From contig NZ_AUIK01000028.1 of assembly GCF_000423665.1 (NCBI RefSeq), positions 107,948 to 171,947 of the forward strand: DNA of 64,000 nucleotides, given 5' to 3'. This DNA comes from Solirubrobacter soli DSM 22325. GTDB taxonomy: Bacteria > Actinomycetota > Thermoleophilia > Solirubrobacterales > Solirubrobacteraceae. The notes beneath the pieces are model-generated. The model ran no database searches, was not told the origin of the DNA, and saw nothing but the letters and a program-made list of their open reading frames with translations. How positions within the stretch are numbered: position 1 is the first letter of the stretch; every line of letters begins with the position of its first letter. Made by a program: the position numbers and the translations under genes. This document shows positions 43,830 to 53,087 of this stretch, piece after piece.

Positions 43830-44701
43830 AAGGCCGTTTCGCCCCGTCCCCGACGGGCGTCCTGCACCTGGGCAACCTGCGCACGGCGCTGCTGTCCTGG
43901 CTGTTCGCGCGCTCGGCGGGGTCGGGGTACGTCGTGCGGGTCGAGGATCTCGATACCGGCCGGGTCCGCCCGGGGCTCGCGGAGCAGCAGCTGGCGGACC
44001 TGGACGCGATCGGGCTCGACTGGGACGGACCGGTGTGGGTGCAGTCCGAGCGTGTCGCGTATTACGAGGCCGCCTTGGCATCACTGCCCGTCTACGAATG
44101 CTTCTGCACTCGGGCGGAGATCCGCGAGGCGGCGTCGGCCGCGCACGGGCCGGTGGGCGTCTATCCGGGGACGTGTCTCGGGCTGTCCGAGGCCGAGCGG
44201 GCGGCGCGGCGGGCCGAGGGACGCGAGCCGGCGTTGCGGGTGCGGGCGGATGCGACGGTCGTCCAGTTCACGGACCGCGTGCTCGGGCCGCAGGAGGGTG
44301 TGGTCGACGACTTCGTCGTGAGGCGCAACGACGGCGCCTTCGCTTACAACCTCGCGGTCGTCGTGGACGACGCGGCGCAGGGCATCGAGGAGGTCGTCCG
44401 GGGGGCCGATCTCATCGATTCCACGCCGCGACAGGTCTGGCTCTCCCGGGCGCTCGGGTATCCGGACTGCGCCTACGCCCACGTCCCGCTGGTGTTGAAC
44501 GCGGAGGGCCGCCGGCTCGCCAAGCGCGACGGAGACGTCACGCTGCGCGAGGTGGGCGCGGAGGACGCGGTGCGCTGGATGGCGGGCTCGCTCGGGCTGT
44601 CAGGAAGGACTGCGGCGGATCTGCTCGAAGGGTTCGCTGTGGATTCGATCCCCCGCGAACCGACGATCTGGACGCCGGTAGGGTCCAGCCCTACCGAATA
44701 G
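43826..44701 (+). CDS. gluQ: Glutamyl-Q tRNA(Asp) synthetase-like protein
   Basis: The 291-residue protein is the catalytic half of a glutamyl-tRNA synthetase without an anticodon-binding domain. RFAPSPTGVLHLGNLRTAL includes the HIGH-type motif HLGN, VRVEDLDTGR follows, the zinc cysteines are in YECFCTRAEI and YPGTCLGL, and LAKRDGDVTL is the KMSKS counterpart. GluQ enzymes attach glutamate to queuosine in tRNA(Asp). Whether this organism makes queuosine is not shown here. The start is GTG 43826, overlapping rmlC. Confidence 0.88.
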   Translation: MKGRFAPSPTGVLHLGNLRTALLSWLFARSAGSGYVVRVEDLDTGRVRPGLAEQQLADLDAIGLDWDGPVWVQSERVAYYEAALASLPVYECFCTRAEIREAASAAHGPVGVYPGTCLGLSEAERAARRAEGREPALRVRADATVVQFTDRVLGPQEGVVDDFVVRRNDGAFAYNLAVVVDDAAQGIEEVVRGADLIDSTPRQVWLSRALGYPDCAYAHVPLVLNAEGRRLAKRDGDVTLREVGAEDAVRWMAGSLGLSGRTAADLLEGFAVDSIPREPTIWTPVGSSPTE

Positions 44702-44742
44702 CGTGCCGCAGATCGCGCCCTGGAGCGAAAACGCCTATTCGT

Positions 44743-44757
44743 CAGGGTCACACCCTG
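44743..44757. terminator. Short hairpin after gluQ
   Basis: CAGGGT-CAC-ACCCTG is a 6-bp stem with a 3-nt loop 42 bp after the gluQ stop and before the TetR gene. It could end gluQ transcription or be part of the TetR operator region. No T-tract follows. Confidence 0.35.
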
Positions 44758-44784
44758 GCGAACCATCCACTCCGGGTCGGTGGC

Positions 44785-44801
44785 GCCCTATTCAATAGGG
44801 C
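44785..44801. promoter_or_regulatory. 17-bp palindrome upstream of TetR gene
   Basis: GCCCTATT-C-AATAGGGC is a perfect odd-length palindrome 17 bp before the ATG at 44819. Further CTATTC/GAATAG half sites lie at 44735-44740 and 44696-44701. It is a likely autoregulatory operator for the TetR protein. Confidence 0.7.
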
Positions 44802-44818
44802 GGTACCCTCCGCCCGAC

Positions 44819-45439
44819 ATGGAGACCCGCAGCTACAACGCTCCCGCCAGGGTCGCCTCCACGAAGCGCACGCGGGCGGCGATCCTCGCCTCGGCGAAGT
44901 ACTCGTTCGAGGAGATCGGGTGGGCGCGGACGACGATGCCCGCGATCGCCGGCGGCGCCGGTGTCTCGTTGAAGACGGTCGAGGCCCATTTCGGTACGAA
45001 GGCGAACGTGCTCGCGGAGGTCGTCGCCGCGCTGGGGCGCGAGATTCCCGACACGGACGCGGGTCGCGACTTCGCCGAGGCGACCAGCGCGATCTCGGCG
45101 CTTCCCGCCCACGCCAGGTACGCCACGCCGCTCGTCGCCCGCTCGGCCAAGCTCGCGCTGGCGATCGACGAAGCGGCGCCGACGGACCCGAAGGTGGGTG
45201 AGCTCGCCGAGCGGCTGCGCCGCAACCACGACTACGGCGCCAACTGGGCGGCCCGGATCATCATGGACAAGCGTGGCCTGGCGGCCGACATGACGGTCGA
45301 AGAGGCCACGCGGGTCTTCCGGTTCGCCATCGATCCGGCCACCTACCGCACGCTCACGGGCGAGCTCGGGCTCGACGACGACGGCGTCCAGGCGTGGATG
45401 CTGCGCTACACGCGCGGCATGCTCCTGCTGCGCACGTAG
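44819..45439 (+). CDS. TetR-family transcriptional regulator
   Basis: The 206-residue protein has an N-terminal TetR HTH: RTRAAILASAKYSFEEIGWARTTMPAIAGGAGVSLKTVEAHFGTKANVLAEVV (in parts, residues about 15-68), with the ligand domain behind it. The ligand is unknown. A perfect 17-bp palindrome precedes it. The LAL regulator begins 12 bp after its stop, so the two may be co-transcribed. Confidence 0.9.
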   Translation: METRSYNAPARVASTKRTRAAILASAKYSFEEIGWARTTMPAIAGGAGVSLKTVEAHFGTKANVLAEVVAALGREIPDTDAGRDFAEATSAISALPAHARYATPLVARSAKLALAIDEAAPTDPKVGELAERLRRNHDYGANWAARIIMDKRGLAADMTVEEATRVFRFAIDPATYRTLTGELGLDDDGVQAWMLRYTRGMLLLRT

Positions 45440-45451
45440 ACTCACGCCGTT

Positions 45452-48250
45452 ATGGTCGGCCGCAAGGACGAGCGAGCCCGCCTCAAAGCGCTCCTCGACG
45501 CCGCACGCGAAGGGCGCAGCGGCGCGCTGCTGCTGCATGGACCTCCGGGCATCGGGAAGACCGAGCTGCTCCGCTACGCCATCGAGGAGGCCGACGGGTT
45601 CCAGTTGTTGCGCGCTCGCGGCATGGAATCGGAGTCCGACATCCCCTACGCCGGTCTGGCCGAGCTCGTCTCGCCGCTTCTAAGGCTCTTGGAGGAGATA
45701 CCCGAGGTCCAGGCATTGGCGTTGCGTGGCGCGTTGGCGCTCGGTCCGGCCACTTCGGGGGACCGATTCACGGTCCCGGCGGCGTTGTTGTCGCTGCTCG
45801 CGCGCGCCGCGGACGAGCAGCCGGTGCTCGCGATCGTCGACGACACGCAGTGGCTGGACGAGCCGTCGCTGGAGGCGTTCCTGTTCGCCGGCCGCCGGCT
45901 CGGGCAGGAGAGCGTCGCGATGCTCGGGGCGATCCGCGACGACGCCACCCGGCTCGAGGTTCCGTGGCTGGAGCGCCTGAAGGTCGCGCCGCTGGAGGAT
46001 GAGGAGGCGCGCGCGCTGCTCGGCGAGGCCGTCGCGCCGGGCGTCGTGGACCGGCTCGTCGCCACCGCCGCGGGCAACCCGCTCGCGCTGCTGGAGATCC
46101 CTGGGCTGCTCAGCCCCGGCCAGCTCGCCGGCCGCGAGCCGCTCGAGGACCCGCTCCGCCCCGGCACCAACGTGGAGCGCGCGTTCGCCGCGGCGGTCGA
46201 GGCGCTGCCGGAGCCGACGCGGCGTGCGCTCCTGCTCGCCGCCGCCGCGAGCACGCGCCGGCTGGACGCGATCGGACGCGGCCTGACCGCCGCCGGCCTC
46301 GGCTTGGGCGACCTCGATCCCGCCGAGGCCGCCCGGATCGTCGTGCTCGCCGACGGCGAGCTCGAGTTCCGCCATCCGCTCCTGCGCTCGACCGTCTACC
46401 ACGCCGCGCCGCTGCCCGCGCGCCGTGCCGCCCACCAGGCGCTCGCCGACGCCACCGACAGCGCCGAGCGCGCCTGGCACCTGGCGGCGTGCGCGGTCGC
46501 CCCGGACGAGAGCGTCGCCGCCGCGCTCGAGAAGGCGGCGATCGAGGCCCGCGAGCGCGGCGCCCACGCGACCGCCGCTCGCGACCTCGGCCGCGCCGCC
46601 CAGCTGACGCCCGAGGACGAGCCGCGGGCGAACCGGCTGCTCAAGGCCGCCGAGGACTGCGTCCGCTGCGGCGAGGCCGACCGCGCCCGCGGCCTGCTCG
46701 ACGAAGCGGCGACCCTGACGCAGGACCCGCTGCTCGCGGCCGACGTCGAGCGCGTCCGCGGCCACGTCGAGATGCGCCGGGGCTCGCCGGTCGCCGCGCA
46801 CGAGCGGCTGGTCCGCGAGGCCGACCGGGTCCGCACGCGCGACCCGCGCCGCGCCGCCGCGATGTTCCTCGAGGCGAGCGTCGCGCACATGATGACCGGC
46901 GACATGGAGGCGCTGATCGCCTCCGCGGAGCGCGCCCGCGCGCTCTCGGCCGGCGCCGAGCCCGCCGTCGAGCTGCTCGCTACCGCGGTGATCGGCGAGG
47001 GACAGGTCGCCCTCGGCGACACCGACAGCGGCGCCGCGCTGCTGAAGGCCACCGAGCCGTACCTGATGGAGGCCGACCCGCTCGCGATCGTCGAGATCGT
47101 CGGGATGGCCGGGAGCGCGGCGATCTGGCTCGAGGACTGGGACGCGGCCGGCCGGATCCTGAGCCGCGTGCTCGGCGCCGCCCGCGCGGCCAGCGCGGTC
47201 AGCGCGCTGATCCACCCGCTCGCGGTCCAGGCGCACCTGGACCTGCGCCGCGGCCGCTGGGCGCCGGCGCTGGCGGGCGCGTCGGAGTCCGCCGAGCTGG
47301 CCGAGGACACCGGCCAGCTCGCGCTGCTCCCCCACTCGCTCGCTGCGCTCACGCTCGTCGAGGCCAGCCTCGGCCACGAGGCCGACTGCCGCAAGCACGC
47401 CGAGCGCGGGCTCGCGCTCGCGAGCGGCGAGACCGACACGGTCCACCTGCACGCCGCCCTCGGCCTGCTCGAGCTCGGCCTCGGCCGCATCCCCGAGGCG
47501 ATTGAGGCGCTCGAGAACGGCCATCGCCAGATGCTCCGCCGCGGCCTGAGCTCGTCGGTCGTGCTGCTCCGGGGCGACCTGGTCGAGGCCTATATCCGCG
47601 CGGGTCGCCGCGAGGAGGCGGAGGTCGTGCTCGCACATCTGGAGTCGCCGGCGACCAACGGCGCCGGCGACCCGCGCGGTGGCGAAGCCCCCCGCGTCGC
47701 GGGCGGATCGCGGTGGGCACGCGCGGTCGCGGCTCGCTCCCGGGCCCTGCTCGCGCCCGACGAGGACGTCCGCGCCCTGTTCGACCACGCGCTGAGCCTG
47801 CTCGAGGGGCTGCCGATGCCGTTCGAGCGGGCGCGCACGCAGCTCGCGCTCGGCGAGCGGCTGCGCCGCGCCAAGCAACGGGCCGAGGCGCGCGAGCCGC
47901 TGACCGCCGCACTGGACGCGTTCGAGCGCCTCGGCGCGCGGCCCTGGGCCGAGCGCGCCCGGGCCGAGCTGCGCGCGACCGGCGGGCAGGCGAGCGGCCG
48001 CCGCGCCCAGGCCGCCGCCGAGCAGCTCACGCCGCACGAGCTGCAGATCGCGGTGCTCGTGTCGCAGGGCATGACCAACCGCGAGGCCGCCGCCGCGCTC
48101 TTCCTCTCACCGAAGACGATCGAGTACCACCTCGGCCAGATCTACCGCAAGCTCGACGTCCGCGGGCGCGCACAACTCGCGCGGCTGATGGCGATGGAGC
48201 TGCCCGACGGCGAGCGCGACCCCGCCGTGCTCGCCGACGCATTGTCGTAA
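45452..48250 (+). CDS. LAL-type LuxR regulator (AAA + TPR-like + LuxR HTH)
   Basis: The 932-residue protein has an N-terminal STAND/AAA ATPase with Walker A LLHGPPGIGKTELLRYA (about 25-41) and Walker B VLAIVDDTQWLDEPSLEAF, a long middle region of Ala/Leu-rich helical repeats (about 300-850), and a C-terminal LuxR HTH (LTPHELQIAVLVSQGMTNREAA, LFLSPKTIEYHLGQIYRKLDV). LAL proteins such as MalT activate genes on ligand and ATP binding. The inducer and target are unknown. No partner operon is obvious, since the next gene is a membrane protein 95 bp downstream. Confidence 0.92.
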   Translation: MVGRKDERARLKALLDAAREGRSGALLLHGPPGIGKTELLRYAIEEADGFQLLRARGMESESDIPYAGLAELVSPLLRLLEEIPEVQALALRGALALGPATSGDRFTVPAALLSLLARAADEQPVLAIVDDTQWLDEPSLEAFLFAGRRLGQESVAMLGAIRDDATRLEVPWLERLKVAPLEDEEARALLGEAVAPGVVDRLVATAAGNPLALLEIPGLLSPGQLAGREPLEDPLRPGTNVERAFAAAVEALPEPTRRALLLAAAASTRRLDAIGRGLTAAGLGLGDLDPAEAARIVVLADGELEFRHPLLRSTVYHAAPLPARRAAHQALADATDSAERAWHLAACAVAPDESVAAALEKAAIEARERGAHATAARDLGRAAQLTPEDEPRANRLLKAAEDCVRCGEADRARGLLDEAATLTQDPLLAADVERVRGHVEMRRGSPVAAHERLVREADRVRTRDPRRAAAMFLEASVAHMMTGDMEALIASAERARALSAGAEPAVELLATAVIGEGQVALGDTDSGAALLKATEPYLMEADPLAIVEIVGMAGSAAIWLEDWDAAGRILSRVLGAARAASAVSALIHPLAVQAHLDLRRGRWAPALAGASESAELAEDTGQLALLPHSLAALTLVEASLGHEADCRKHAERGLALASGETDTVHLHAALGLLELGLGRIPEAIEALENGHRQMLRRGLSSSVVLLRGDLVEAYIRAGRREEAEVVLAHLESPATNGAGDPRGGEAPRVAGGSRWARAVAARSRALLAPDEDVRALFDHALSLLEGLPMPFERARTQLALGERLRRAKQRAEAREPLTAALDAFERLGARPWAERARAELRATGGQASGRRAQAAAEQLTPHELQIAVLVSQGMTNREAAAALFLSPKTIEYHLGQIYRKLDVRGRAQLARLMAMELPDGERDPAVLADALS

Positions 48251-48344
48251 CCGATTTCCGTCCGTTCTCCGGACGAGAATCGCGGCGGGTGCTCGAAGAC
48301 CCCTTACAGCTGCGCGCGACCTTCTTCACTCTGATCGTCGTCGG

Positions 48345-49391
48345 GTGATGGCGTTCGCGGTCGCCGCATGGACGCGGAGCCGACGTGACCCTGCGGTGCC
48401 GTACGCACGCTCGTGCATCCGGCTCGCGGTCTACGCGTTCGCTCTCGCTGCCCTACTCGCGACGGTTGGCGCCGTGGCTGACGGTTGGCTGATCGACGGC
48501 AGGAGAGGCGCTGTCCTCGCGATCGGAGTCGCAGCATGCCTCGCGTTCGGGATCGCGCTGCTATTCGTCGGGTTGCGGCGTCTGGGACTGGCGCTGCCAC
48601 GGTGGGCGGGCCGGAAGACTCGCCGTCGACTCGAGTCGCGGGATCTGGCGCGCATCCTCGACTTCCTGGCCGACTGGATCGTCCCCGTCCCGTGGAGCTG
48701 GCCGTTGGTGGTCGTGTTCGCCGTCGTCGCGACTGAAGCCGTCGCGACGTGCGCCGCTCTGATCATCGGAGTGCCCGACTTCGAGCAACAAGCCGGCAGC
48801 CGCGAGTTCTTCGGGATCATGGCCCAGATCAACGGAACGCTGCTCGTCGCGGCCGGGCTCACGATCGCCGCGCCGCGGGAGTGGCGGAAGAACCGCCGGC
48901 GTCACCGAGCGTGGGTCACGTGTGCCCCGCTCATGGCAGTGGTCGGCCTTGGCGCCTCGCTCGCCCGAGCGAAAGGAGCCATCCAGCGTGATCGCATCCT
49001 GCCGTGGCTCGCATCAGGCGTCGAGGTCGACGGCGTCCTGTTCGTCCTCGCGATCGGCGCCGTGTTCCCGATCGTCTTCAGCTTGCTGTTGGGTGCGTTC
49101 GACCGGCTCCGCGTGAGTATCGGTGATGGCCTGGATTCCACTGCGCGCGACACGTTCACCCGGGCGTACCTGCGGGCGGGCGGCGCGGTTCTCGGCGAGC
49201 CCGACGGGGACGTGGCGATCACGCGCGAGGGCGCGTTCCAGGCCTTCAGAGGCGGCAGCGCCGGCCAGGCGGGGATCGTCATGACGTGGGATCGGCCTCC
49301 GGTCGTGCTCGAGGGCGAGGCGTGGGGAACGTTCTGCGCGTCGACAGACGAGCGCCCACCGGCGTCGCGCGTCGCCGACGCGCTCTCTTAA
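48345..49391 (+). CDS. Polytopic membrane protein of unknown function
   Basis: The 348-residue protein has about six membrane helices (roughly 25-48, 58-80, 118-142, 158-176, 190-207 and 228-250), a basic loop RKTRRRLESRDLAR, and a soluble C-terminal part with AITREGAFQAFRGG. I do not recognise it. Third-position GC and codon choice look slightly less biased than in neighbouring genes, so it may be a more recent arrival. The start is GTG 48345 or ATG 48348. Confidence 0.7.
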   Translation: MMAFAVAAWTRSRRDPAVPYARSCIRLAVYAFALAALLATVGAVADGWLIDGRRGAVLAIGVAACLAFGIALLFVGLRRLGLALPRWAGRKTRRRLESRDLARILDFLADWIVPVPWSWPLVVVFAVVATEAVATCAALIIGVPDFEQQAGSREFFGIMAQINGTLLVAAGLTIAAPREWRKNRRRHRAWVTCAPLMAVVGLGASLARAKGAIQRDRILPWLASGVEVDGVLFVLAIGAVFPIVFSLLLGAFDRLRVSIGDGLDSTARDTFTRAYLRAGGAVLGEPDGDVAITREGAFQAFRGGSAGQAGIVMTWDRPPVVLEGEAWGTFCASTDERPPASRVADALS

Positions 49392-49449
49392 GTTCCCGCG
49401 CGCGGTCGGCAGGTTCGCTCAGACCTTGAGCGGGCGGTCGCCACTCTCA

Positions 49450-49472
49450 GTCAAATATGGTAAATGTTTGAC
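49450..49472. promoter_or_regulatory. AT-rich palindrome upstream of ABC-transporter operon
   Basis: Half sites GTCAAA and TTTGAC with matching AT pairs inside (GTCAAA-n-AT...AT-n-TTTGAC) form a 23-bp dyad, 20 bp before the permease start. It is the most AT-rich stretch in the area. LacI- or GntR-type regulators use such sites; the binding protein is unknown. Confidence 0.6.
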
Positions 49473-49492
49473 ACTTCAAGCCGAGGAGAGCG

Positions 49493-50494
49493 GTGGCGAG
49501 CGAAGCGGCAGCAGACGGGCGTGCCTGGGGACGGCGCGTTCTCGAGGTCGAATCCAACAGCGTCCTGATCGCGACGGTCGCGCTGATCGGCGCGATCGGG
49601 ATCGCGCACCCGGACTTCCTCGCCTGGGGGCAGTTGAAGGAGGTCGTCCAGAACGCGGCCTACGTCGGGATCATCGCCGGCGGCATGGCGTTCCTGATCT
49701 CGATGCGCGAGATCGACCTGTCGGTGGGCTCCATGTTCGGCCTGAGCCTGATCAGCGCCGCGCTGTTCATGCAGCACGGGATGAACCCGTGGCTGGCGGC
49801 GATCGTCGGGATCCTGCTCGGTGGCGCGATGGGCGCGCTGAACGCGGTCCTGGTCCAGGTGATCGCGATCCCGGCGATCGTCGCGACGCTCGCGACCCTC
49901 TCGATGTACCGGGGGCTGAGCCAGGCGCTCAGCGACGGCGAGCAGGTCACCGGCCTCCCCGCGCAGAACTCGTTCTTCACCTTCGTCGGCGGCGACTTCG
50001 CAGGCCTGCCGGTGAGCGTGTGGGTGCTGATCCTGACGACGATCGCGCTGACCGCGGTGCTGCGCTTCACGCCCTACGGCTACCGGGTGCGCAGCATCGG
50101 CTCCAACCCGGAGGCGGCGACGTTCAGCGGCATCAGCATCCCGCGCGTGCGGGTGCAGACGCTGATCCTGGTCGGCCTGTTGTGCGGGCTGAGCGGGATG
50201 CTCGGGCTCGCGTTCTTCATCTCCGGCGACCCCAACATCGGGTCCGGGTTCGAGCTGACGGCGATCGCCGCGGCGGTGATCGGCGGGACGCCGCTGCGCG
50301 GCGGGAGCGCGACCGTCGTGGGCGCCGTCCTGGGCTCGATCCTCCTGAGCGCCGTCAACAGCGGCCTCGCCTACTTCAACGTGCCGGTCAATTGGAGCTC
50401 GTTCGCCACGGGCGCGGTGATCCTCACCGCGGTCGCGTTGGACAGCCTCATCCGCGGCCGCCGCCGGCACCAGCGTGGATCGTTGATCGATTGA
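49493..50494 (+). CDS. Ribose-type ABC transporter permease (RbsC-like)
   Basis: The 333-residue membrane protein has 8-10 helices of the BPD_transp_2 family: LISMREIDLSVGSMFGLSL, NAVLVQVIAIPAIVATLATLSMYRGLS, and the characteristic YRVRSIGSNPEAATFSGI (the EAA-like coupling loop), then AVIGGTPLRGGSATVVGAVLG. The start is GTG 49493. It is first in a permease / binding protein / ATPase operon. The gene order is unlike rbsDACBK and the substrate is not known. Confidence 0.93.
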   Translation: MASEAAADGRAWGRRVLEVESNSVLIATVALIGAIGIAHPDFLAWGQLKEVVQNAAYVGIIAGGMAFLISMREIDLSVGSMFGLSLISAALFMQHGMNPWLAAIVGILLGGAMGALNAVLVQVIAIPAIVATLATLSMYRGLSQALSDGEQVTGLPAQNSFFTFVGGDFAGLPVSVWVLILTTIALTAVLRFTPYGYRVRSIGSNPEAATFSGISIPRVRVQTLILVGLLCGLSGMLGLAFFISGDPNIGSGFELTAIAAAVIGGTPLRGGSATVVGAVLGSILLSAVNSGLAYFNVPVNWSSFATGAVILTAVALDSLIRGRRRHQRGSLID

Positions 50495-50508
50495 GGGGAG
50501 CGGACGAC

Positions 50509-51588
50509 ATGCGGGTGAGATGCCTCGTCGCGCTGACCGCACTGGCCCTGGCCGGCTGCGGCTCGGCGAACAAGAGCGCGAACAGCGAGAGCACCGCCTC
50601 CGGCGCGGGCAGCGGCGGCGGCGAAAAGACGGCGAAGGTCGCGTTCATCTACCCGACCACGACCACGAACTTCGCGCAGGAGATGGCGCTGGGCGCGAAG
50701 GCCGCCGCGGGCGACACCGCCGGCGTGAAGCTGACCGAGGCCGCGCCCGCCGAGGTCAACGGGCCCAAGCAGGTGCAGCTCTTCCAGGCCGCGACTCGCA
50801 CCTCGAAGGACGGCGTGGCGATGATGACGCTCACCCCCGACCTGTTCATCCGCCCGCTGCAGACCGCGGCGTCGCAGAACGTCCCGCTGGTGGCGGTCGA
50901 CGTGCCGCCGCCGAAGGGCGCCGAGGACGCCGTCAAGCTGCTGATCGGCAACTCGAACGTCGAGATCGGTCAGGACCTGGCCAAGGCGCTGCTGGCGAAG
51001 ATCCCCGAAGACGCCAAGGGCGAGATCCTGATCGGCACCGACACGCCCGGCCTGCCGGTGCTCGAACAGCGCAACCAGGGCTTCAAGGACGTCATGCAGA
51101 AGGAGCGCCCGGGCGTGACGTTCCTGGTCTTCGACGCCAAGCAGTCCCCGACCGACGACTTCAACACCTGGAGCGCGCAGGTCAAAGCGCACCCGGACGC
51201 GCTCGCCTACGTGGGGCCGGGCTCTCAGGCCGCGGTCTCGCTCACCCGCATCCAGCGCAAGCCGGGCCAGAAGAAGCTGCTCGTCGGCGCGTGCGACCTC
51301 GACCAGGTCGCGATGGAGGGCGTGCGCGACGGCTACGTCGAGGCGCTCATCTCCCCCGAGCACTGGCTCAAGGGCTACCTGGCGGTGAAGCTGATGGCCG
51401 ACTCCGCGCAGGGCGGCAAGCCGCTGCCCGAGGGCATGTGGAACTCGGGCGCGCTCACGGTCAACAAGGACAACATCGACGAGATCATCGCCCGCCAGAA
51501 GGACCCGGCGAGCCGCTCGGCCTACTTCAAGGACGAGGTCGCAAAGCAGCTCGGCGCGCCGGATCAGTACCTGAGCGCGATGCCCTGA
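50509..51588 (+). CDS. Sugar-type ABC transporter substrate-binding lipoprotein
   Basis: The 359-residue protein has a lipoprotein signal with lipobox LAGC (VALTALALAGCGSANK), a Ser/Gly linker, and a periplasmic-binding-protein type-I fold (peripla_BP_4-like): VAFIYPTTTTNFAQEMALGAK, GVAMMTLTPDLFIRPLQ, GEILIGTDTPGLPVLEQRNQGF and LISPEHWLKGYLAVKLM. A strong GAGGGGAG ribosome-binding site lies 8-15 bases upstream of the ATG. Its TGA overlaps the ATPase start as ATGA-type TGATG. Confidence 0.93.
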   Translation: MRVRCLVALTALALAGCGSANKSANSESTASGAGSGGGEKTAKVAFIYPTTTTNFAQEMALGAKAAAGDTAGVKLTEAAPAEVNGPKQVQLFQAATRTSKDGVAMMTLTPDLFIRPLQTAASQNVPLVAVDVPPPKGAEDAVKLLIGNSNVEIGQDLAKALLAKIPEDAKGEILIGTDTPGLPVLEQRNQGFKDVMQKERPGVTFLVFDAKQSPTDDFNTWSAQVKAHPDALAYVGPGSQAAVSLTRIQRKPGQKKLLVGACDLDQVAMEGVRDGYVEALISPEHWLKGYLAVKLMADSAQGGKPLPEGMWNSGALTVNKDNIDEIIARQKDPASRSAYFKDEVAKQLGAPDQYLSAMP

Positions 51589-53087
51589 TGCTCGAGGCCC
51601 GCGACCTGAGCAAGAGCTACGGCGGGGTGGTCGCCCTTTCCGGCGCGGGCTTCACGGTCCGCGCCGGATCGGTGCACGCCCTGCTGGGCGAGAACGGCGC
51701 GGGCAAGTCGACGCTGGTCAAGATCGTCGCGGGTGCGCTCGCGCCGGACTCGGGAACGGTGGAGCTGGACGGCCTGGCGGTTCGTTTCAGCTCCACCGCC
51801 GAGGCCGTCCGGGCGGGCGTCGCGGTGGTCTCGCAGGAGCTGAACCTGTTCCCGGACCTCGACGTCCTGGCGAACCTGTACCCGATGCGCGAGCTCAAGC
51901 GCGGGCCGTTCGTCGACCGCGGCGCGATGGCCTTGCGTGCACGGCCGGTGCTCTTCGAGCTGGGGCTGGACGTGTCGCTGCGCGCACCGGTGGCCGAGCT
52001 GGCGCTCGCCGAGCGCCAGCTGCTCGAGATCGCCAAGGCGCTGCTGACCGACCCGCGGGTGCTGATCCTCGACGAGCCGACGTCCGCGCTCGGCTCGACG
52101 TCGACGGCGATGCTGCTGGACACGCTGCGGGTGCTGCGCGATCGGCAGGTGGGCGTGGTGTTCGTGTCGCACATCCTCGAGGACGTGATGGCGCTGTGCG
52201 ACGAGGTCACGGTGCTGCGCGACGGCCGCGTCGCGATGGCCGCCCGCCCGCGCGCGCAGTTGACCGTGCCGCTGATCGTCGAGGCCATGCTCGGTGATCC
52301 CCCCGAGGCGCCGCCGGTCCGTGTGGCCGGCGCGATCGAGGTCGAGCGGGGCGGGCTGGAACTGCGCGACGTGGCGGTCGAGGGGCGGCTCGAGCCGCTC
52401 GACCTGTCGGTCGCGCGGGGTGAGGTCGTGGGGTTGGCGGGCGTCGCCGGCGCCGGGCATCACACCGTGCTCGAGCTGGTCAGCGGGCTGCGGCGGCCGG
52501 ACAGCGGGACGGTGATCCTGCCCACCGGCGCGCCGGTCCCGCACGGCCTGCGCAACGCGATCCGCGCGGGCGTCGCGCTGGTCACCGGCGACCGGCGGCG
52601 GCTCGGGCTGATGCTCGACAAGCCGCTCTGGGAGAACATCGGCCAGATCCGCTCGGTCGGGCTCGCGGCCGACGGCCCGATCGTGCGCTCGGGCGCGCTG
52701 CGCGTGCGGGCGCGCGAGCAGGTGCGCTCGCTGCGGATCCGGTCGTCGTCCGTCGATCAGTCGGCCGGATCCCTCTCCGGCGGCAACCAGCAGAAGGTCG
52801 TCTTCGCGAAGTGGCTGGACGCGGCGCCGTCGGTCGTGCTGCTCGACGACCCGACGCGGGGCGTCGACGTCGGCGCCAAGGGCGAGATGCACGCGCTGAT
52901 CCGCTCGACCGCCGCCGCGGGCGCGCCCGTCCTGCTCTGCTCGACCGACATCGACGAGCTGGCGTCGCTGTGCGACCGCGTCGTCGTCCTGCACCAGGGG
53001 CGCGTGTCGGCCGTCCTGGCCGGCGGCGCATTGCGCACGCACGCCGTGCTCGAGGCGATGAATCAGGGGTCGAACGTCGCGTCCTGA
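51588..53087 (+). CDS. Sugar-type ABC transporter ATP-binding protein (two NBDs)
   Basis: The 499-residue protein has two ATPase domains, as in RbsA/XylG. The first has LLGENGAGKSTLVKIV (Walker A), ELALAERQLLEIAKALL (signature) and VLILDEPTSALG (Walker B). The second has a degenerate Walker A GLAGVAGAGHHTVLELV, lacking GKS/T, a canonical SLSGGNQQKVVFAKWL signature and VLLDDPTRGVDVGAK. The degenerate second site is usual for this family. The last 25 bp overlap the convergent decarboxylase gene. Confidence 0.94.
   Translation: MLEARDLSKSYGGVVALSGAGFTVRAGSVHALLGENGAGKSTLVKIVAGALAPDSGTVELDGLAVRFSSTAEAVRAGVAVVSQELNLFPDLDVLANLYPMRELKRGPFVDRGAMALRARPVLFELGLDVSLRAPVAELALAERQLLEIAKALLTDPRVLILDEPTSALGSTSTAMLLDTLRVLRDRQVGVVFVSHILEDVMALCDEVTVLRDGRVAMAARPRAQLTVPLIVEAMLGDPPEAPPVRVAGAIEVERGGLELRDVAVEGRLEPLDLSVARGEVVGLAGVAGAGHHTVLELVSGLRRPDSGTVILPTGAPVPHGLRNAIRAGVALVTGDRRRLGLMLDKPLWENIGQIRSVGLAADGPIVRSGALRVRAREQVRSLRIRSSSVDQSAGSLSGGNQQKVVFAKWLDAAPSVVLLDDPTRGVDVGAKGEMHALIRSTAAAGAPVLLCSTDIDELASLCDRVVVLHQGRVSAVLAGGALRTHAVLEAMNQGSNVAS

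Noticed and set aside
50520..51587. Long fusion of binding protein region with the ABC ATPase in one frame
   Set aside because: The frame upstream of 51588 is out of phase with the lipoprotein gene and has shadow composition; the ATPase starts at the TGATG overlap.
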